A DNA stretch of 64,000 nucleotides, from contig JAMLGK010000010.1 in the NCBI GenBank assembly GCA_023957995.1, forward strand, positions 1-64,000. The letters run 5' to 3'. Below the pieces are notes generated by a model. That model worked only from the letters and a program-made list of their open reading frames with translations. It had not been told where the DNA came from and ran no database searches. The position numbers and the translations under genes were made by a program. The stretch is from Microthrixaceae bacterium (GTDB lineage: Bacteria; Actinomycetota; Acidimicrobiia; Acidimicrobiales; Microtrichaceae). Below are positions 31,653-40,892 of the stretch, one piece after another; within the stretch, counting starts at the first letter, position 1, and every line of letters begins with the position of its first letter.

Positions 31653-32703
31653 CGACCGCTACATCCAGGTTCACGACCCCGAGTGGCGGCGCTTCGGTGA
31701 GCTGGGCGCCCTCGCCTCCCGCAGGCGTGCGCCCGGGATGGGCCGCACGATCAGCGAGGACGAACTGGAGGAGCTGATCGCCGCCTACCAACGCACATCG
31801 GCCCAGCTCTCGCACGTGCGCACCACCTATGAGGATCCGGATCTGATCCTGCGTCTGTCACGCCTGCTCGGCGATGCTCGGGTGAGCATCTACCAGCGCA
31901 GGGGCAACCCGGCGAGGGCGGTGGCGCGGTTCTTCACCGAGGCGTTCCCCGCAGCGGTGTGGGTCTCGCGCCGCTACATCGCGGTCGCGTTCCTGTGTCT
32001 GATGGTCCCCGCTGTCGCCATGGGCTTCTGGCTCGCCAACGATCCAGCGGTGCTCGACGCGTCGGTTCCACCGGAACTCCAACAGTCGATCGCCGAGTCG
32101 GAGTTCCGCGACTACTACTCCTCGGAGGCGGCCCAGAACTTCGCGGGCACGGTGACGGTGAACAACATCTTCGTTTCGTTCATGGCATTCGCGCTCGGAC
32201 TGATCCCCGTGATCGGTCCGGTGTTCATCCTCGGGGTCAACGGACTCAACATCGGCGTGATGGCGGCCGTGATGCACCAGGCAGGTGAGGGACCCCAGTT
32301 CTGGGGACTCATCACGCCCCACGGACTGCTCGAGATATCAGCGATCCTCATCGCGGGTGCGGCTGGACTGCGCATCAGCTGGGCCATCGTCGCGCCCGGC
32401 GACCGCACCCGCGGGCAGGCGCTGGCCGAGGAGGGGCTCCGGTCGGTCGTGATCGTGCTGGGTCTGACGGCCTGCTTCGTGGTGGCGGGATTCATCGAGG
32501 GATTCGTGACCCCTTCGGGCATGCCCACGTTCCTGAGGGTGGCGATCGGCGTGGCGGTGCTGACCACGTTCGTGTCCTATGTGGTGCTGTTCGGCCAACG
32601 CGCCGAACGGATGGGGCTGAGCGGACTGCTCAACGAACTGGGCCGCGATCCCATGGCCGAGGCCGAGACGAACGCCAGGAGCGGCACCGTGATCCACGGC
32701 TAG
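31645..32703 (+). CDS. stage II sporulation protein M-like (DUF95) membrane protein
   Basis: 352 residues from ATG 31645; sequence further upstream is a shadow of the RDD gene. A helical N-terminal domain carries ELEELIAAYQRTSAQLSHVRT. A membrane part follows with about six segments, including NNIFVSFMAFALGLIPVIGPVFILGVNG-type residues that define SpoIIM/DUF95. In non-sporulating actinobacteria this protein accompanies MoxR/DUF58 genes and is presumed part of an envelope process. The ATG lies inside the first codons of the divergent RDD gene. Confidence 0.9.
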   Translation: MDIDRYIQVHDPEWRRFGELGALASRRRAPGMGRTISEDELEELIAAYQRTSAQLSHVRTTYEDPDLILRLSRLLGDARVSIYQRRGNPARAVARFFTEAFPAAVWVSRRYIAVAFLCLMVPAVAMGFWLANDPAVLDASVPPELQQSIAESEFRDYYSSEAAQNFAGTVTVNNIFVSFMAFALGLIPVIGPVFILGVNGLNIGVMAAVMHQAGEGPQFWGLITPHGLLEISAILIAGAAGLRISWAIVAPGDRTRGQALAEEGLRSVVIVLGLTACFVVAGFIEGFVTPSGMPTFLRVAIGVAVLTTFVSYVVLFGQRAERMGLSGLLNELGRDPMAEAETNARSGTVIHG

Positions 32704-32719
32704 TGCGACCGCGGCGCCG

Positions 32720-34039
32720 TCAGAGGCGGCCGGTGGTCTTGACCTTCAGGTAGGCATCGGCGAGGTCCACGGCCAGACGACCCGGTTCGGCATCGATCAC
32801 GATGGCTCCGAGGGAACTCAACCGGGCCGCGGTGCGCCTCCGGGTCTCGAGCGCTCGGGCGGCTGCGACGCGACGGAAGACCTCGTCGTCATCCTCGACG
32901 CGGGCGGTCGACCAGGACTTCACCTCGGGATCGGTCACCCCGGCGACCACCACGAGATGGGTTCGGGTGATCAAGGGCAACGCCGGGATCAGTGAATCGG
33001 TCACAGCCTGTTCGAGCAGGTCGCTCAGCACCACCAGCATCGCCCGGCGGCGGAAGCGGGCGATCACCTCGGAGAATGCTCCTGCATAGTCCGACTCCGA
33101 GAGCACGGGCTCCAGCGAGTACATCGCCTCGGTCACGCGGGCCAGTTGGTCCACATGGCGGGCGGGCGGCACGGTCGTGCGGACCGACCGATCGAATGCG
33201 ACCAACCCGGCACGGTCGCCCAGTCGCGTGGCGACGGCGGTGAGCATCATCGCGGCATCCATCGCGTGTTCCACCCGGGGCACCCCGCCCACGCGACCAG
33301 CCATGACCCGCCCGTTGTCGAGCAACACCAGCACGCGTTGGTTCCGCTCCGCCCGGTAGGTCCGCACGATCGGCTTGCCCACGCGGGCACTGGCGGTCCA
33401 GTCGATGCGACGGAACTCGTCGTCCGGTCCGTACTCGCGCAGCTGTTCGAAGTCGGTACCTCCACCCAGACCGCGCGCCGAACGCATTCCGACATCGAGG
33501 ATCCGTGCCCTGCGGATCCGGAGCTCGGCCTCCTGGGCAGAACGGAACGGCGGATGCACCCGCAGCTCGGTCCGCAGCGGCACATCTCGTTGGCGCGCAC
33601 CCAGGCCCAGTGGTCCGGTCGTCCTGAGGCTCAGGCGGTCCAGCTCGAAATGGCCCCTGCGCAGCGGTTCGATGGTCGTGGTGACCTTGACGGTACGGCC
33701 GGGTGCGACCCGGATCCGTGCCCGTCGGGAGGTCGCCCGCAGCGATGGTGCCAGTTGGTCGGCCAACTCGACCGTGAGGGTGCGACGTGCGTCCGAGCGG
33801 ACCGACCACTCCAGGTCTGCCTTCCTGCCGGCGGTCACGACGGGCGGGTGACGGCGCTGCAGCACGATGTGCCGCGGCGAGGTACCGATCAACGAGTCGA
33901 TCAGTGCGACCACGAGCACGACGCCGGTCACCACCCCCGCGACAACGAAGGGATTGAGGGGCTCACCCGGGTAGGCGAGCAGTCCCACGGCCGCGACGAG
34001 GGCCACGAGAGCCGCCCGCCGCGTCGGGACCAGTGGCAT
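32720..34039 (-). CDS. DUF58 domain protein (VWA-like partner of MoxR)
   Basis: 439 residues. Two N-terminal hydrophobic segments (about 10-50) are followed by a beta domain. The DUF58 signature is GGTDFEQLREYGPDDEFRRI with DW after it (about 194-215), and a VWA-like part starts RVLVLLDNGRVMAG, with the MIDAS first motif D-x-G-x-x rather than full D-x-S-x-S. Partner MoxR ATPases act on such proteins as chaperones. ATG 34039 is 1 nt after the moxR stop. Last gene of the operon, ending 17 nt from the convergent SpoIIM-like stop. Confidence 0.92.
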   Translation of the reverse strand: MPLVPTRRAALVALVAAVGLLAYPGEPLNPFVVAGVVTGVVLVVALIDSLIGTSPRHIVLQRRHPPVVTAGRKADLEWSVRSDARRTLTVELADQLAPSLRATSRRARIRVAPGRTVKVTTTIEPLRRGHFELDRLSLRTTGPLGLGARQRDVPLRTELRVHPPFRSAQEAELRIRRARILDVGMRSARGLGGGTDFEQLREYGPDDEFRRIDWTASARVGKPIVRTYRAERNQRVLVLLDNGRVMAGRVGGVPRVEHAMDAAMMLTAVATRLGDRAGLVAFDRSVRTTVPPARHVDQLARVTEAMYSLEPVLSESDYAGAFSEVIARFRRRAMLVVLSDLLEQAVTDSLIPALPLITRTHLVVVAGVTDPEVKSWSTARVEDDDEVFRRVAAARALETRRRTAARLSSLGAIVIDAEPGRLAVDLADAYLKVKTTGRL

Positions 34040-34040
34040 G

Positions 34041-35072
34041 TCAGCGCGGTGCCGGAACGGTGGACAGCACCGAGTCCAGAAGTCCGTCGGCGGTGATTCC
34101 CTCGAGTTCCAGCTCGGGACGGACCATCAGTCGGTGGCGCAGGGCGGGCTTGGCTACGGCCTTCACCTCGTCCGGGCTCACGTACCAACGACCCGACAGC
34201 CAGGCCCAGGCCTTGGCGGCGTGCAGCAGTGCGGTGGCGCCGCGGGGTGACACACCCAGTTCGGTCGAAGGTGATTCACGGGTGGCCCTGCACAGCGCCA
34301 CCACGTACTCCAGCACCGGACGCTCCACGGTCACCCCGGCGACATTGCGACGAGCAGCAGCCAGATCCGCGGCCGAGGCCACCGGGCGCACCCCGGCAGC
34401 TGCGATGTCGTGGGGGTCGAGCCCGGCGTTGTGCCGTTCGAGGATGTCGACCTCCTGGTCGGCACCCGGATAGCCGACCAACAACTTGAACAGGAACCGG
34501 TCGAGCTGTGCCTCGGGCAGCGGATAGGTGCCCTCCTGTTCGACGGGGTTCTCGGTGGCGATCACGATGAAGGGATCCGGTAGCTCCCTCGAGCGCCCCT
34601 CGGCGGTGACCTGGCGCTCCTCCATGGCCTCGAGAAGCGCCGCCTGGGTCTTGGGTGGAGTGCGGTTGATCTCGTCGGCAAGGAACAGATTCGTGAACAC
34701 GGGGCCCTCGCGGAACCTGAACCCCCCGTGTTCCTCGGGCGCGAGAACCAACTGGCCGGTGACGTCGGACGGCATCAGGTCCGGAGTGAACTGCACTCGT
34801 CCGAACCCGAGATCCAACGCCTGTGCGAGTGTCTTGACCACCAGCGTCTTGGCCACACCGGGAACCCCTTCGAGCAGCACGTGACCACGCACCAGGAGTG
34901 CGGTGATGATCCCCGAGACCGTGCCCTCCTGTCCGACCACCACCTTGGCGATCTCGGATCGCAACGCCAGCATCGCCTGCAGCGCGGCGTCGGACTCGGC
35001 CGAGGGTGACCGGCCTCCTCCGGGGACCGGGTCGGGCGAATAGGCCGGTGGTTCAGGGGGCAGGTTCGACAT
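34041..35072 (-). CDS. MoxR family AAA+ ATPase
   Basis: 343 residues. Walker A-type LLEGVPGVAKTL (about 72-83), Walker B LFLADEINRTPPKTQAALLEAM (Asp-Glu) and sensor 1 FIVIATENPVEQEGTYPLPEA are all characteristic. The Arg finger EAQLDRFLFK and a C-terminal lid follow. MoxR proteins remodel or insert cofactors into VWA-domain partners, here most likely the adjoining DUF58 protein. The start ATG 35072 lies 20 nt inside the upstream DUF4350 gene, so expression is coupled. Confidence 0.96.
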   Translation of the reverse strand: MSNLPPEPPAYSPDPVPGGGRSPSAESDAALQAMLALRSEIAKVVVGQEGTVSGIITALLVRGHVLLEGVPGVAKTLVVKTLAQALDLGFGRVQFTPDLMPSDVTGQLVLAPEEHGGFRFREGPVFTNLFLADEINRTPPKTQAALLEAMEERQVTAEGRSRELPDPFIVIATENPVEQEGTYPLPEAQLDRFLFKLLVGYPGADQEVDILERHNAGLDPHDIAAAGVRPVASAADLAAARRNVAGVTVERPVLEYVVALCRATRESPSTELGVSPRGATALLHAAKAWAWLSGRWYVSPDEVKAVAKPALRHRLMVRPELELEGITADGLLDSVLSTVPAPR

Positions 35073-36219
35073 CGAGCACCTCCGAGTGCAGTGAGTCCAG
35101 CTGATGGGTCAGAGCGATTAGTCCGTTCGGGCCGTCCGGCGACGGCCCGAACAGGACCGCATGCACCTGTGCGGGTTCCAGCCCCGAGCGCGCCGCCACC
35201 GCGGCAGCGAGCGCCTCCGGGCCTGCTTCGCGGGGCACTCCGAGCCGCGCAGCGAGTTCGCGGCATTCGCGCTCGCGCAGCACCGTGGCGGCCCGCCCCA
35301 CACTCCCGTGGCGGCGCAACAGACCTCCCACCGCCTCGACGAGCTCGGATCCAGCGACCTCCACCGGCATCTGTTCGCGCACCGGGGCACCGAGCCGCCG
35401 GCCGCGCCACCAGGCGAAGATCACGAAGGCGAAACCGCACTGCACCAGAGCCACCTTGACCGTGAAGGGCAGGAGCTCGAGCGGACTACGGGTGCCGTCC
35501 GGTGAGGTGCCCGCCGGGGGCTCGGCCTCCACGAAGGTCACCCGATCGGCGCCCTCCAGCAGGGCGACCGCCATCGGGCCGTTGTCGAGCGGCTCACCGC
35601 CTGCTTCCTTGTCGGGTTGCAGGCGGGCATTGGCCCACAGGTAGGGCGAAGCGAGGTGCACCAGCGATCCACCCGCTGTCTGGTCCGCGGTGACCTCCTC
35701 GACGGTCACGAGGGCTCCCAGACCATCCGCGAAGCAGGTGCTGACCGCTGCGGCCGAGCGGTCGGTCCGCAGCAGTGCGAAACCGATGTCGTCCACCGCC
35801 TCGAGATCCTCGAGTTCCGCGATGGTGCAGACACCACGTGGAACCGGCTGCGCCGGAGTGCGCACGAGCTGGCGGTCCTCGATGGCATAGAAGTCCTCCT
35901 CGGCGGCGAGGACGACCGTCGCGCCCCGCTCTGCTGCGCTCCGGAAGTCCTCCAGTTCCCCTGCGCTCGACCAGGCAGCCACGGGTACGACGAGGGCATC
36001 ACCGGGCCCCAGGTCGGCCGCCGCCACCTCGGACGCGCCGAGCGTGCGCGATTCGACCCCCTGTTGCTGGAGCAGCAGCGACAGCGCCCGGTAGCCAGAG
36101 GGAGCGGCGGAGTCGGCATCGAAGGGTGGAGGCGGGGATCCGCTCGACAACACGACCACCAGCACGACACCGGCGACCAGCGCGACGGCGGCCGCAACGG
36201 ATGTGGCGCGGCTACCCAT
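35053..36219 (-). CDS. DUF4350 domain membrane protein
   Basis: 388 residues. An N-terminal membrane helix (about 7-26) is followed by FDADSAAPSGYRALSLLLQQQGV, the conserved opening of DUF4350, then an extracytoplasmic GATase-like fold (GDALVVPVAAW). A second membrane helix (about 256-275) precedes a cytosolic helical tail. DUF4350 genes regularly accompany moxR and DUF4129 genes in actinobacteria. It overlaps DUF4129 by 8 nt upstream and moxR by 20 nt downstream. Confidence 0.88.
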   Translation of the reverse strand: MGSRATSVAAAVALVAGVVLVVVLSSGSPPPPFDADSAAPSGYRALSLLLQQQGVESRTLGASEVAAADLGPGDALVVPVAAWSSAGELEDFRSAAERGATVVLAAEEDFYAIEDRQLVRTPAQPVPRGVCTIAELEDLEAVDDIGFALLRTDRSAAAVSTCFADGLGALVTVEEVTADQTAGGSLVHLASPYLWANARLQPDKEAGGEPLDNGPMAVALLEGADRVTFVEAEPPAGTSPDGTRSPLELLPFTVKVALVQCGFAFVIFAWWRGRRLGAPVREQMPVEVAGSELVEAVGGLLRRHGSVGRAATVLRERECRELAARLGVPREAGPEALAAAVAARSGLEPAQVHAVLFGPSPDGPNGLIALTHQLDSLHSEVLDVEPAP

Positions 36220-36928
36220 CGCCGCCCCCCTGCTCGCGAGCCCCCGGAGAACGGCCCACCGCTACGGTCGGCCGACCCGCCACCGACTGCTCGACAGGGG
36301 CACCCAGTACGGCCTCGGAGCATTCCCTGAAACGGGCGTTCTCCACCTCGGAGGTGGCCACGTCGGCGTACCAGGGCAGCTCGAACAGCAGACATGCCGT
36401 GTGGAAGTCCTCGACCGCCGCCGGGGTGGTGAACTCGATGTCGGTGAGTAGTTCACCGGTGGTGCGCCCGGCCAGGTCCGCTACCTGACCGCGATCGACC
36501 AACCTCCGCACGAGTTCGCGATATCGCGCCCGCATGGCGAGCTTCCACTCGCCCCTGGATTCGTGGTCCTGCGCCTGCCGGGACCATTCGGACGCGGCGC
36601 GACGGTGTTCGATCTCGACCTCGCTGGTCTCTTCGCCGTCCTCACGTTGTTTCGGCACCCACCTTCTGACCACGAGAACCACGATCACGATGACCGCAGC
36701 GACAGCGAGAGCGAGTATCACCCAACCGATGAGCGTTCCCACTCCGCCCGAGAACGTCGATCCGGTGGACACTTCGCCGGGTCCACGGTCGAAGATCCTG
36801 TTGAGCTGCTCGGCTATCCAGTCCCCCACGCGCTCCATGATCGACTTGGGGTACTGGAATTCAGGCCGCGACATCACCTCGCGCACATCCGCGCGGTCCG
36901 AATCGGAGGCGATGTCCTGGAGGATCAA
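36212..36928 (-). CDS. DUF4129 domain membrane protein
   Basis: 238 residues from TTG 36928, which shares TGA with the upstream stop (TTGA). The N-terminus DVREVMSRPEFQYPKSIMER matches the usual DUF4129 opening, followed by one membrane helix (about 61-84) and a cytosolic helical domain. That domain has MRARYRELVRRLVDRG and DLAGRTTGELL, then FELPWYADVATSEVENARFR, the diagnostic C-terminal block. An open frame extends far upstream but is a shadow of the next gene. Some family members carry transglutaminase domains; this one does not. Confidence 0.88.
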   Translation of the reverse strand: MILQDIASDSDRADVREVMSRPEFQYPKSIMERVGDWIAEQLNRIFDRGPGEVSTGSTFSGGVGTLIGWVILALAVAAVIVIVVLVVRRWVPKQREDGEETSEVEIEHRRAASEWSRQAQDHESRGEWKLAMRARYRELVRRLVDRGQVADLAGRTTGELLTDIEFTTPAAVEDFHTACLLFELPWYADVATSEVENARFRECSEAVLGAPVEQSVAGRPTVAVGRSPGAREQGGGDG

Positions 36929-37962
36929 GCAACGAGTCCCAGTTGGCGGCGCCTGAGCGCGAGGTCGAGGCCCTCGGTCCGGCAGCGCAGCTCCACGTAC
37001 GCCTTCGCGGCGATGCACGCGGTGAGGGGCTGTGTCACCAGAAGGGCCAGCAACGAGATCTGCTGTATCACCAGGAGAACCGACTCGTTGGTGACGAAGC
37101 TCGCAGCCAGGAGTGTCGGGCCGACGAATATCGACAACTGGAGGATTCCGGAGATCACGAACGCCCCGAAGGCCACCCCCGCCGCGGTGCCGAGCGACCT
37201 CCACCCCAGTCGCCAGCTGCGGCCCACCGACCTGAACGGACCGGCTCCCTCTGCACCCGCGACCACCGATGCGCACATGAGCAGGGCATCGGCGAAGAAG
37301 AACCCGACGTACAACAGGCAGCCGGCCGCGACCTTGACGGGAACCACCATGAGGGGAATCAGCGCCGCCACCCACCACCGTCGACCAGCGGCTCTGAGCA
37401 CCTGCCCGTGCGAACGCGAGCGACTCTCGAGTCGGTCTCCGACGATGAGGCCTGCGGTCAGCCCCAGCAACGACAGCGCCATGACCCGCAGGGCAAGGAC
37501 CAGCCAGGAGATCGCAGAGGTGGTGCCCAACGTGCCGAAGGCGGCGAACAGCACCGGACCATCGACCTCGGGTGTGGTTCCGGAACCGATCATGACGAAC
37601 AGATCCAGGATCTGCAGCGGTAGGAACATCGCAGCGGTGAGCCCGAACAGGAGACGAAAATTGCCCCGCAGGAGTTCGAATCCGCCATCGAGCACGCCGG
37701 TCGCACCCACGGGCTCCAGCATCTCGAATCCGGCTGCAGCCGAATCCGACCCGGAGGTATCGGGCCAGGGATCATCTCCACGCGCCACCGCTACCCCCGC
37801 CGCCGCGAAGTGGGCGCCACTGGCCGTGGGGTCGGCCAGGCCGACCGCGCCGGGGTCGCTCACGCCGGGGGCGATCGCGCCCGGGTCGTGTCCCGGTCGC
37901 CCGCCCGGCTCCCCCGACGGTGCGACGGCATCGGGTGCAACCCAGGTGGTCTCCCGCTGCAT
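36925..37962 (-). CDS. multipass membrane protein heading the MoxR operon
   Basis: 345 residues from ATG 37962 (GTG just before is also possible; an open frame reaches 38040). A Pro/Gly/Asp-rich cytosolic N-terminus of about 85 residues leads to LDGGFELLRGNFRLLFGLTA. About six membrane segments follow, with a loop SVGRSWRLGWRSLGTAAGVA. This resembles the membrane domain of glycerophosphodiesterase-type and DUF7544-like proteins in the same operons. Its TGA overlaps the DUF4129 TTG start. It diverges from the START-like gene with 95 nt between starts. Confidence 0.8.
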   Translation of the reverse strand: MQRETTWVAPDAVAPSGEPGGRPGHDPGAIAPGVSDPGAVGLADPTASGAHFAAAGVAVARGDDPWPDTSGSDSAAAGFEMLEPVGATGVLDGGFELLRGNFRLLFGLTAAMFLPLQILDLFVMIGSGTTPEVDGPVLFAAFGTLGTTSAISWLVLALRVMALSLLGLTAGLIVGDRLESRSRSHGQVLRAAGRRWWVAALIPLMVVPVKVAAGCLLYVGFFFADALLMCASVVAGAEGAGPFRSVGRSWRLGWRSLGTAAGVAFGAFVISGILQLSIFVGPTLLAASFVTNESVLLVIQQISLLALLVTQPLTACIAAKAYVELRCRTEGLDLALRRRQLGLVA

Positions 37963-38057
37963 CACCGGACCATCATGCCCGCTGAGCCGGCCCGGGTGCT
38001 TCCAAGCCGAGCGCAGGAGGCCGCGGAACCCGACGACCACGGCGGTAGCGTGCCGTC

Positions 38058-38513
38058 ATGTCGCGCATCAGAGTCGCAGTGACCATCTCGGCGCCGAGGC
38101 AACGCGTCTGGGAAGCCCTCGAGGACATCCAGAGTCACACCCGTTGGATGGCAGATGCGGCCTCGATCACCTTCACGTCGGACCAGACCAGCGGGCGGGG
38201 AACCACCTTCGACTGCCTGACCAGGATCGGACCGTTCGCGGTGGTCGACTCGATGGAGGTGACCCGCTGGGAGCCGAACCGCACCATGGGGGTGATCCAC
38301 AGCGGGGTCGTCAGCGGTGTCGGGGAGTTCCGGCTCCGCTCCAGAGGGCTGCGCCGCCGCCGCACCAGGTTCATCTGGTCGGAGCGCCTGCGGTTCCCGT
38401 GGTGGCTGGGAGGCCGTGTCGGGTCGGTGCTGGCGATCCCGATCATGTGGACGATCTGGCGTGGCAACGTGACCAGACTCCGCGACCTGATCGAATCAGG
38501 CGCACTCCGCTGA
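38058..38513 (+). CDS. SRPBCC (START-like) family protein
   Basis: 151 residues from ATG 38058. The opening RIRVAVTISAPRQRVWEALEDI with HTRWMADAASITF is the standard start of polyketide cyclase/dehydrase-type START-like proteins, giving a helix-grip fold with a hydrophobic pocket. The C-terminal helix is unusually basic and aromatic (WWLGGRVGSVLAIPIMWTIW), suggesting membrane contact. Ligand unknown. It ends 18 nt from the convergent rhomboid stop. Confidence 0.85.
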   Translation: MSRIRVAVTISAPRQRVWEALEDIQSHTRWMADAASITFTSDQTSGRGTTFDCLTRIGPFAVVDSMEVTRWEPNRTMGVIHSGVVSGVGEFRLRSRGLRRRRTRFIWSERLRFPWWLGGRVGSVLAIPIMWTIWRGNVTRLRDLIESGALR

Positions 38514-38531
38514 GAGGTCAGCCGGGGACGA

Positions 38532-39413
38532 TCACGCGTAGTTGTTCGTTCCCACCACGACAACCGCGACCACTGCCAGGGCCACCCCCAGTGCCCCGAG
38601 GGCAACCAGGCGTGCCGGCGGTGGCAGCCCCGCCCGGCCGTTCGCCCGGTCCGGCATCGCCAGGGCCAGTCCGTAGGTGGCGGCCGCGCCCGCCACCAAC
38701 CCACCGAGGTGCCCCCCGATCGAGATGTTGGGCAACATGAAGGTGATCACCAGGTTGAGGGCGATCAGGGTTCCGATGCCCGATTGCCAAGGGCTCTGGC
38801 CTGCCCTCAGCTGCAGTACGACCAGCGCACCCATGAGGCCGAAGATGGCGCCCGATGCCCCGACGGTGGGAGCGGTCGGATCGAGCAGCATCACGCCCAG
38901 TGAGCCGCCGAGCAGTGACACGAAGTAGATCCCGACGAACTGGGCCCGTCCGAGAGCAGGTTCCAGCACCTTGCCCAACAGCCACAACAGGAGCATGTTC
39001 ATGCCGAGGTGCAGCACGCTGGAGTGCAGGAATGCTCCACTCACCAGGCGGTACCACTCGCCGTTGGCGATGTAGGGACCGAATATGGCGCCGTTCTGGA
39101 ACAGCGGCCCGCCGGCCGACATCGACCCCCCGAGGGCGACCATCAACACGTACACAGCCACGTTGGCGCCTATGAGCACCTTGGTGGCGATCGGATCGGC
39201 GGCCGCACCGAAGGCCGCGCGACCGCTGACCACCTTGGTGGTTCTCGCACCTGCGCACTGCGGGCAGTGGAACCCCACCGACGCCTGGACCATGCACGAG
39301 GGACAGATCGGCTTCTCGCATCGTTGGCAGCGCACCCCGGCCACACGGTCCGGGTGCACCGAGCACATGGGGGTGACTGTGGGTTCCACTTGCTCAGAAG
39401 CTACCGGCTCCAC
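38532..39413 (-). CDS. rhomboid intramembrane serine protease with N-terminal zinc finger
   Basis: 293 residues. A B-box-like zinc-binding segment (about 17-53) has CSVHPDRVAGVRCQRC, CPSC and HCPQC. The six-helix rhomboid core follows, with the catalytic Ser187 in GASGAIFG and His235 in GGHLGGL. The second-helix HLGMNM motif is also present. Rhomboids cut transmembrane substrates within the bilayer. The zinc-finger fusion is frequent in actinobacteria and may recruit substrates. ATG 39413 is 3 nt after the maltokinase stop, so the two are co-transcribed. Confidence 0.94.
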   Translation of the reverse strand: MEPVASEQVEPTVTPMCSVHPDRVAGVRCQRCEKPICPSCMVQASVGFHCPQCAGARTTKVVSGRAAFGAAADPIATKVLIGANVAVYVLMVALGGSMSAGGPLFQNGAIFGPYIANGEWYRLVSGAFLHSSVLHLGMNMLLLWLLGKVLEPALGRAQFVGIYFVSLLGGSLGVMLLDPTAPTVGASGAIFGLMGALVVLQLRAGQSPWQSGIGTLIALNLVITFMLPNISIGGHLGGLVAGAAATYGLALAMPDRANGRAGLPPPARLVALGALGVALAVVAVVVVGTNNYA

Positions 39414-39416
39414 CCC

Positions 39417-40730
39417 TCAAGCTGGTTTCGGGCCTCCGCCACCGTCTTCGTCGAGCAGTCGCTGCACCGCCTTGCGCGGGCGGTCGGCGACCTCCGGGCG
39501 GTGGGTCAGTTCGTAGGCGACCTCGTGGACAGCGGCATCCAGTTCGAACACGCTCAGCAACGCGTCCCTGCTGGGACGCGCCTGGGGAAGAAGCCTGTGC
39601 ACATCGTCCACCGATGCGTACCCGGACAGGAACGCGTTGAGGTTCCGTTCGGCCCAGGCATCTGCGAGCAGGCGCAGTTCCTCGTCGGGGTGTTCCACGT
39701 CGGCCAACGCGCCGGTGGCCATCTGGTGGAACGAGCGGGTCATCCCGGCCACGTCACGCAGGGGCGAGCTCGGACGTCTCCGCTCGGCCACCAGTCGTGC
39801 CGGTTCGCCCTCGAAGTCGAAGAGCATCCACGACCGGCGTACCCGCAGTGCCTTTTCGAGTTTGAGGTCTCCGTGCACCCGGATCGCCATCCCCAGGTCG
39901 TCCGCAGAAGCCAGCCGTTGGTACACCGACTCCACACGGGCAGTATCGATGTGTCCGTCGGTGACACGGTGCAGTTGGGCAACCATGTCGGCCGCCCAGT
40001 CCCTACCGTCGGCGTCCTCCACCCCGAACGCCTCACCGAGGGCCACGTGCATCAGTGCCACCTCGGTGCCGAGCGACTCGGCCTCGTCGGAGAAGTCCAA
40101 CCGGCACTCCCGAGGAGGCCGCCTCAGATTGAACACCTCGCGCAGCGAGTCCAGCGCCAGTTCGGAACCCACGCCGCGTGATCGTTCCAGGCGCCGTAGA
40201 GCGGCCAGGTCGGCCCTGCCCTTGCGCCACACCGTGACGGGCACCGACACGTTGCCGTAGCCCACGGCCCCCAGCCCCTCGGTGACCTCCACGTCGGGGT
40301 TCGGGCCATCGGCGATGCGACGGTAGAGCTTCAGCACCCAGGACTCATCGATCACCAGGGACGTGTTGGAGTGCGATCCCGTCATGGCCCGCACCGACGC
40401 GTAGTTGTTGTCGGGGTCGACCACGCGGACGAACTCGAGGGCCAGTTCCTCGTCGCTGAGCGCGTCGAACAGCCAGGCCTCACCACGCGGTGTGGGCATG
40501 GATCCCAGACGACACACCGGTGGCAACTCGACCGGCTCCTCCGCTGTAGCTCCCAACACCAGCTGGTACCAGATCGGGCGAGCAGCTCCACCGTTGCCGC
40601 GCACCTCTGCGACCACCCACATCAGCGACGGCCATTCGTCGCGCAGGGTGTCGATCCGGCGTACCTTCAACACGGGGTCGGGAACCGGCATGTACCACCG
40701 CTGCGCCGCGAGGAAAGGCGCCAACAGCAC
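39417..40730 (-). CDS. mak: maltokinase (Mak)-like protein
   Basis: 437 residues from GTG 40730; the frame is open further upstream to the preceding stop but without ATG, GTG or TTG. The N-terminal cap begins APFLAAQRWYMP, matching the Q-R-W start of maltokinases. The aminoglycoside-phosphotransferase-like core has VHGDLKLEKAL (catalytic Asp) and LFDFEGEPARL (metal Asp), then SPLRDVAGMTRSFH, a hallmark of Mak. The enzyme makes maltose 1-phosphate for GlgE-type glucan synthesis. glgP lies 1.9 kb away; treS and glgE are not in the window. Confidence 0.87.
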   Translation of the reverse strand: MLLAPFLAAQRWYMPVPDPVLKVRRIDTLRDEWPSLMWVVAEVRGNGGAARPIWYQLVLGATAEEPVELPPVCRLGSMPTPRGEAWLFDALSDEELALEFVRVVDPDNNYASVRAMTGSHSNTSLVIDESWVLKLYRRIADGPNPDVEVTEGLGAVGYGNVSVPVTVWRKGRADLAALRRLERSRGVGSELALDSLREVFNLRRPPRECRLDFSDEAESLGTEVALMHVALGEAFGVEDADGRDWAADMVAQLHRVTDGHIDTARVESVYQRLASADDLGMAIRVHGDLKLEKALRVRRSWMLFDFEGEPARLVAERRRPSSPLRDVAGMTRSFHQMATGALADVEHPDEELRLLADAWAERNLNAFLSGYASVDDVHRLLPQARPSRDALLSVFELDAAVHEVAYELTHRPEVADRPRKAVQRLLDEDGGGGPKPA

Positions 40731-40759
40731 ACTCAGTTCGTTGGTGAACGCGACGTTGT

Positions 40760-40840
40760 CTACGACAACTCCTCGAGGTAACGGATGGGATCGGTCCCGG
40801 CGCAGGGGATCCAGCGGACTCGCCGCAGCGGGATCTCCAT
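40760..40840 (-). other. possible 26-residue small ORF upstream of mak
   Basis: ATG 40840 to TAG 40760, in a different frame from mak, inside the 162-nt gap between the propeller gene and mak. About 23 of 26 codons end in G or C, as in real genes here. The peptide contains RRVRWIPCAGTDPIRYLEEL. No ribosome site is visible before the ATG, so this could be chance in GC-rich DNA. Confidence 0.25.
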
Positions 40841-40892
40841 TGTGGCGCGCGAGGACCCGGGTGACCGAGCCGTCGATCAGCTGCCGAGCGAC

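Noticed and set aside
36563..38740. 725-codon plus-strand open frame
   Set aside because: It lies antisense to the DUF4129 and membrane protein genes and is Pro/Arg/Thr/Ser-rich with no domains; a GC-rich shadow.
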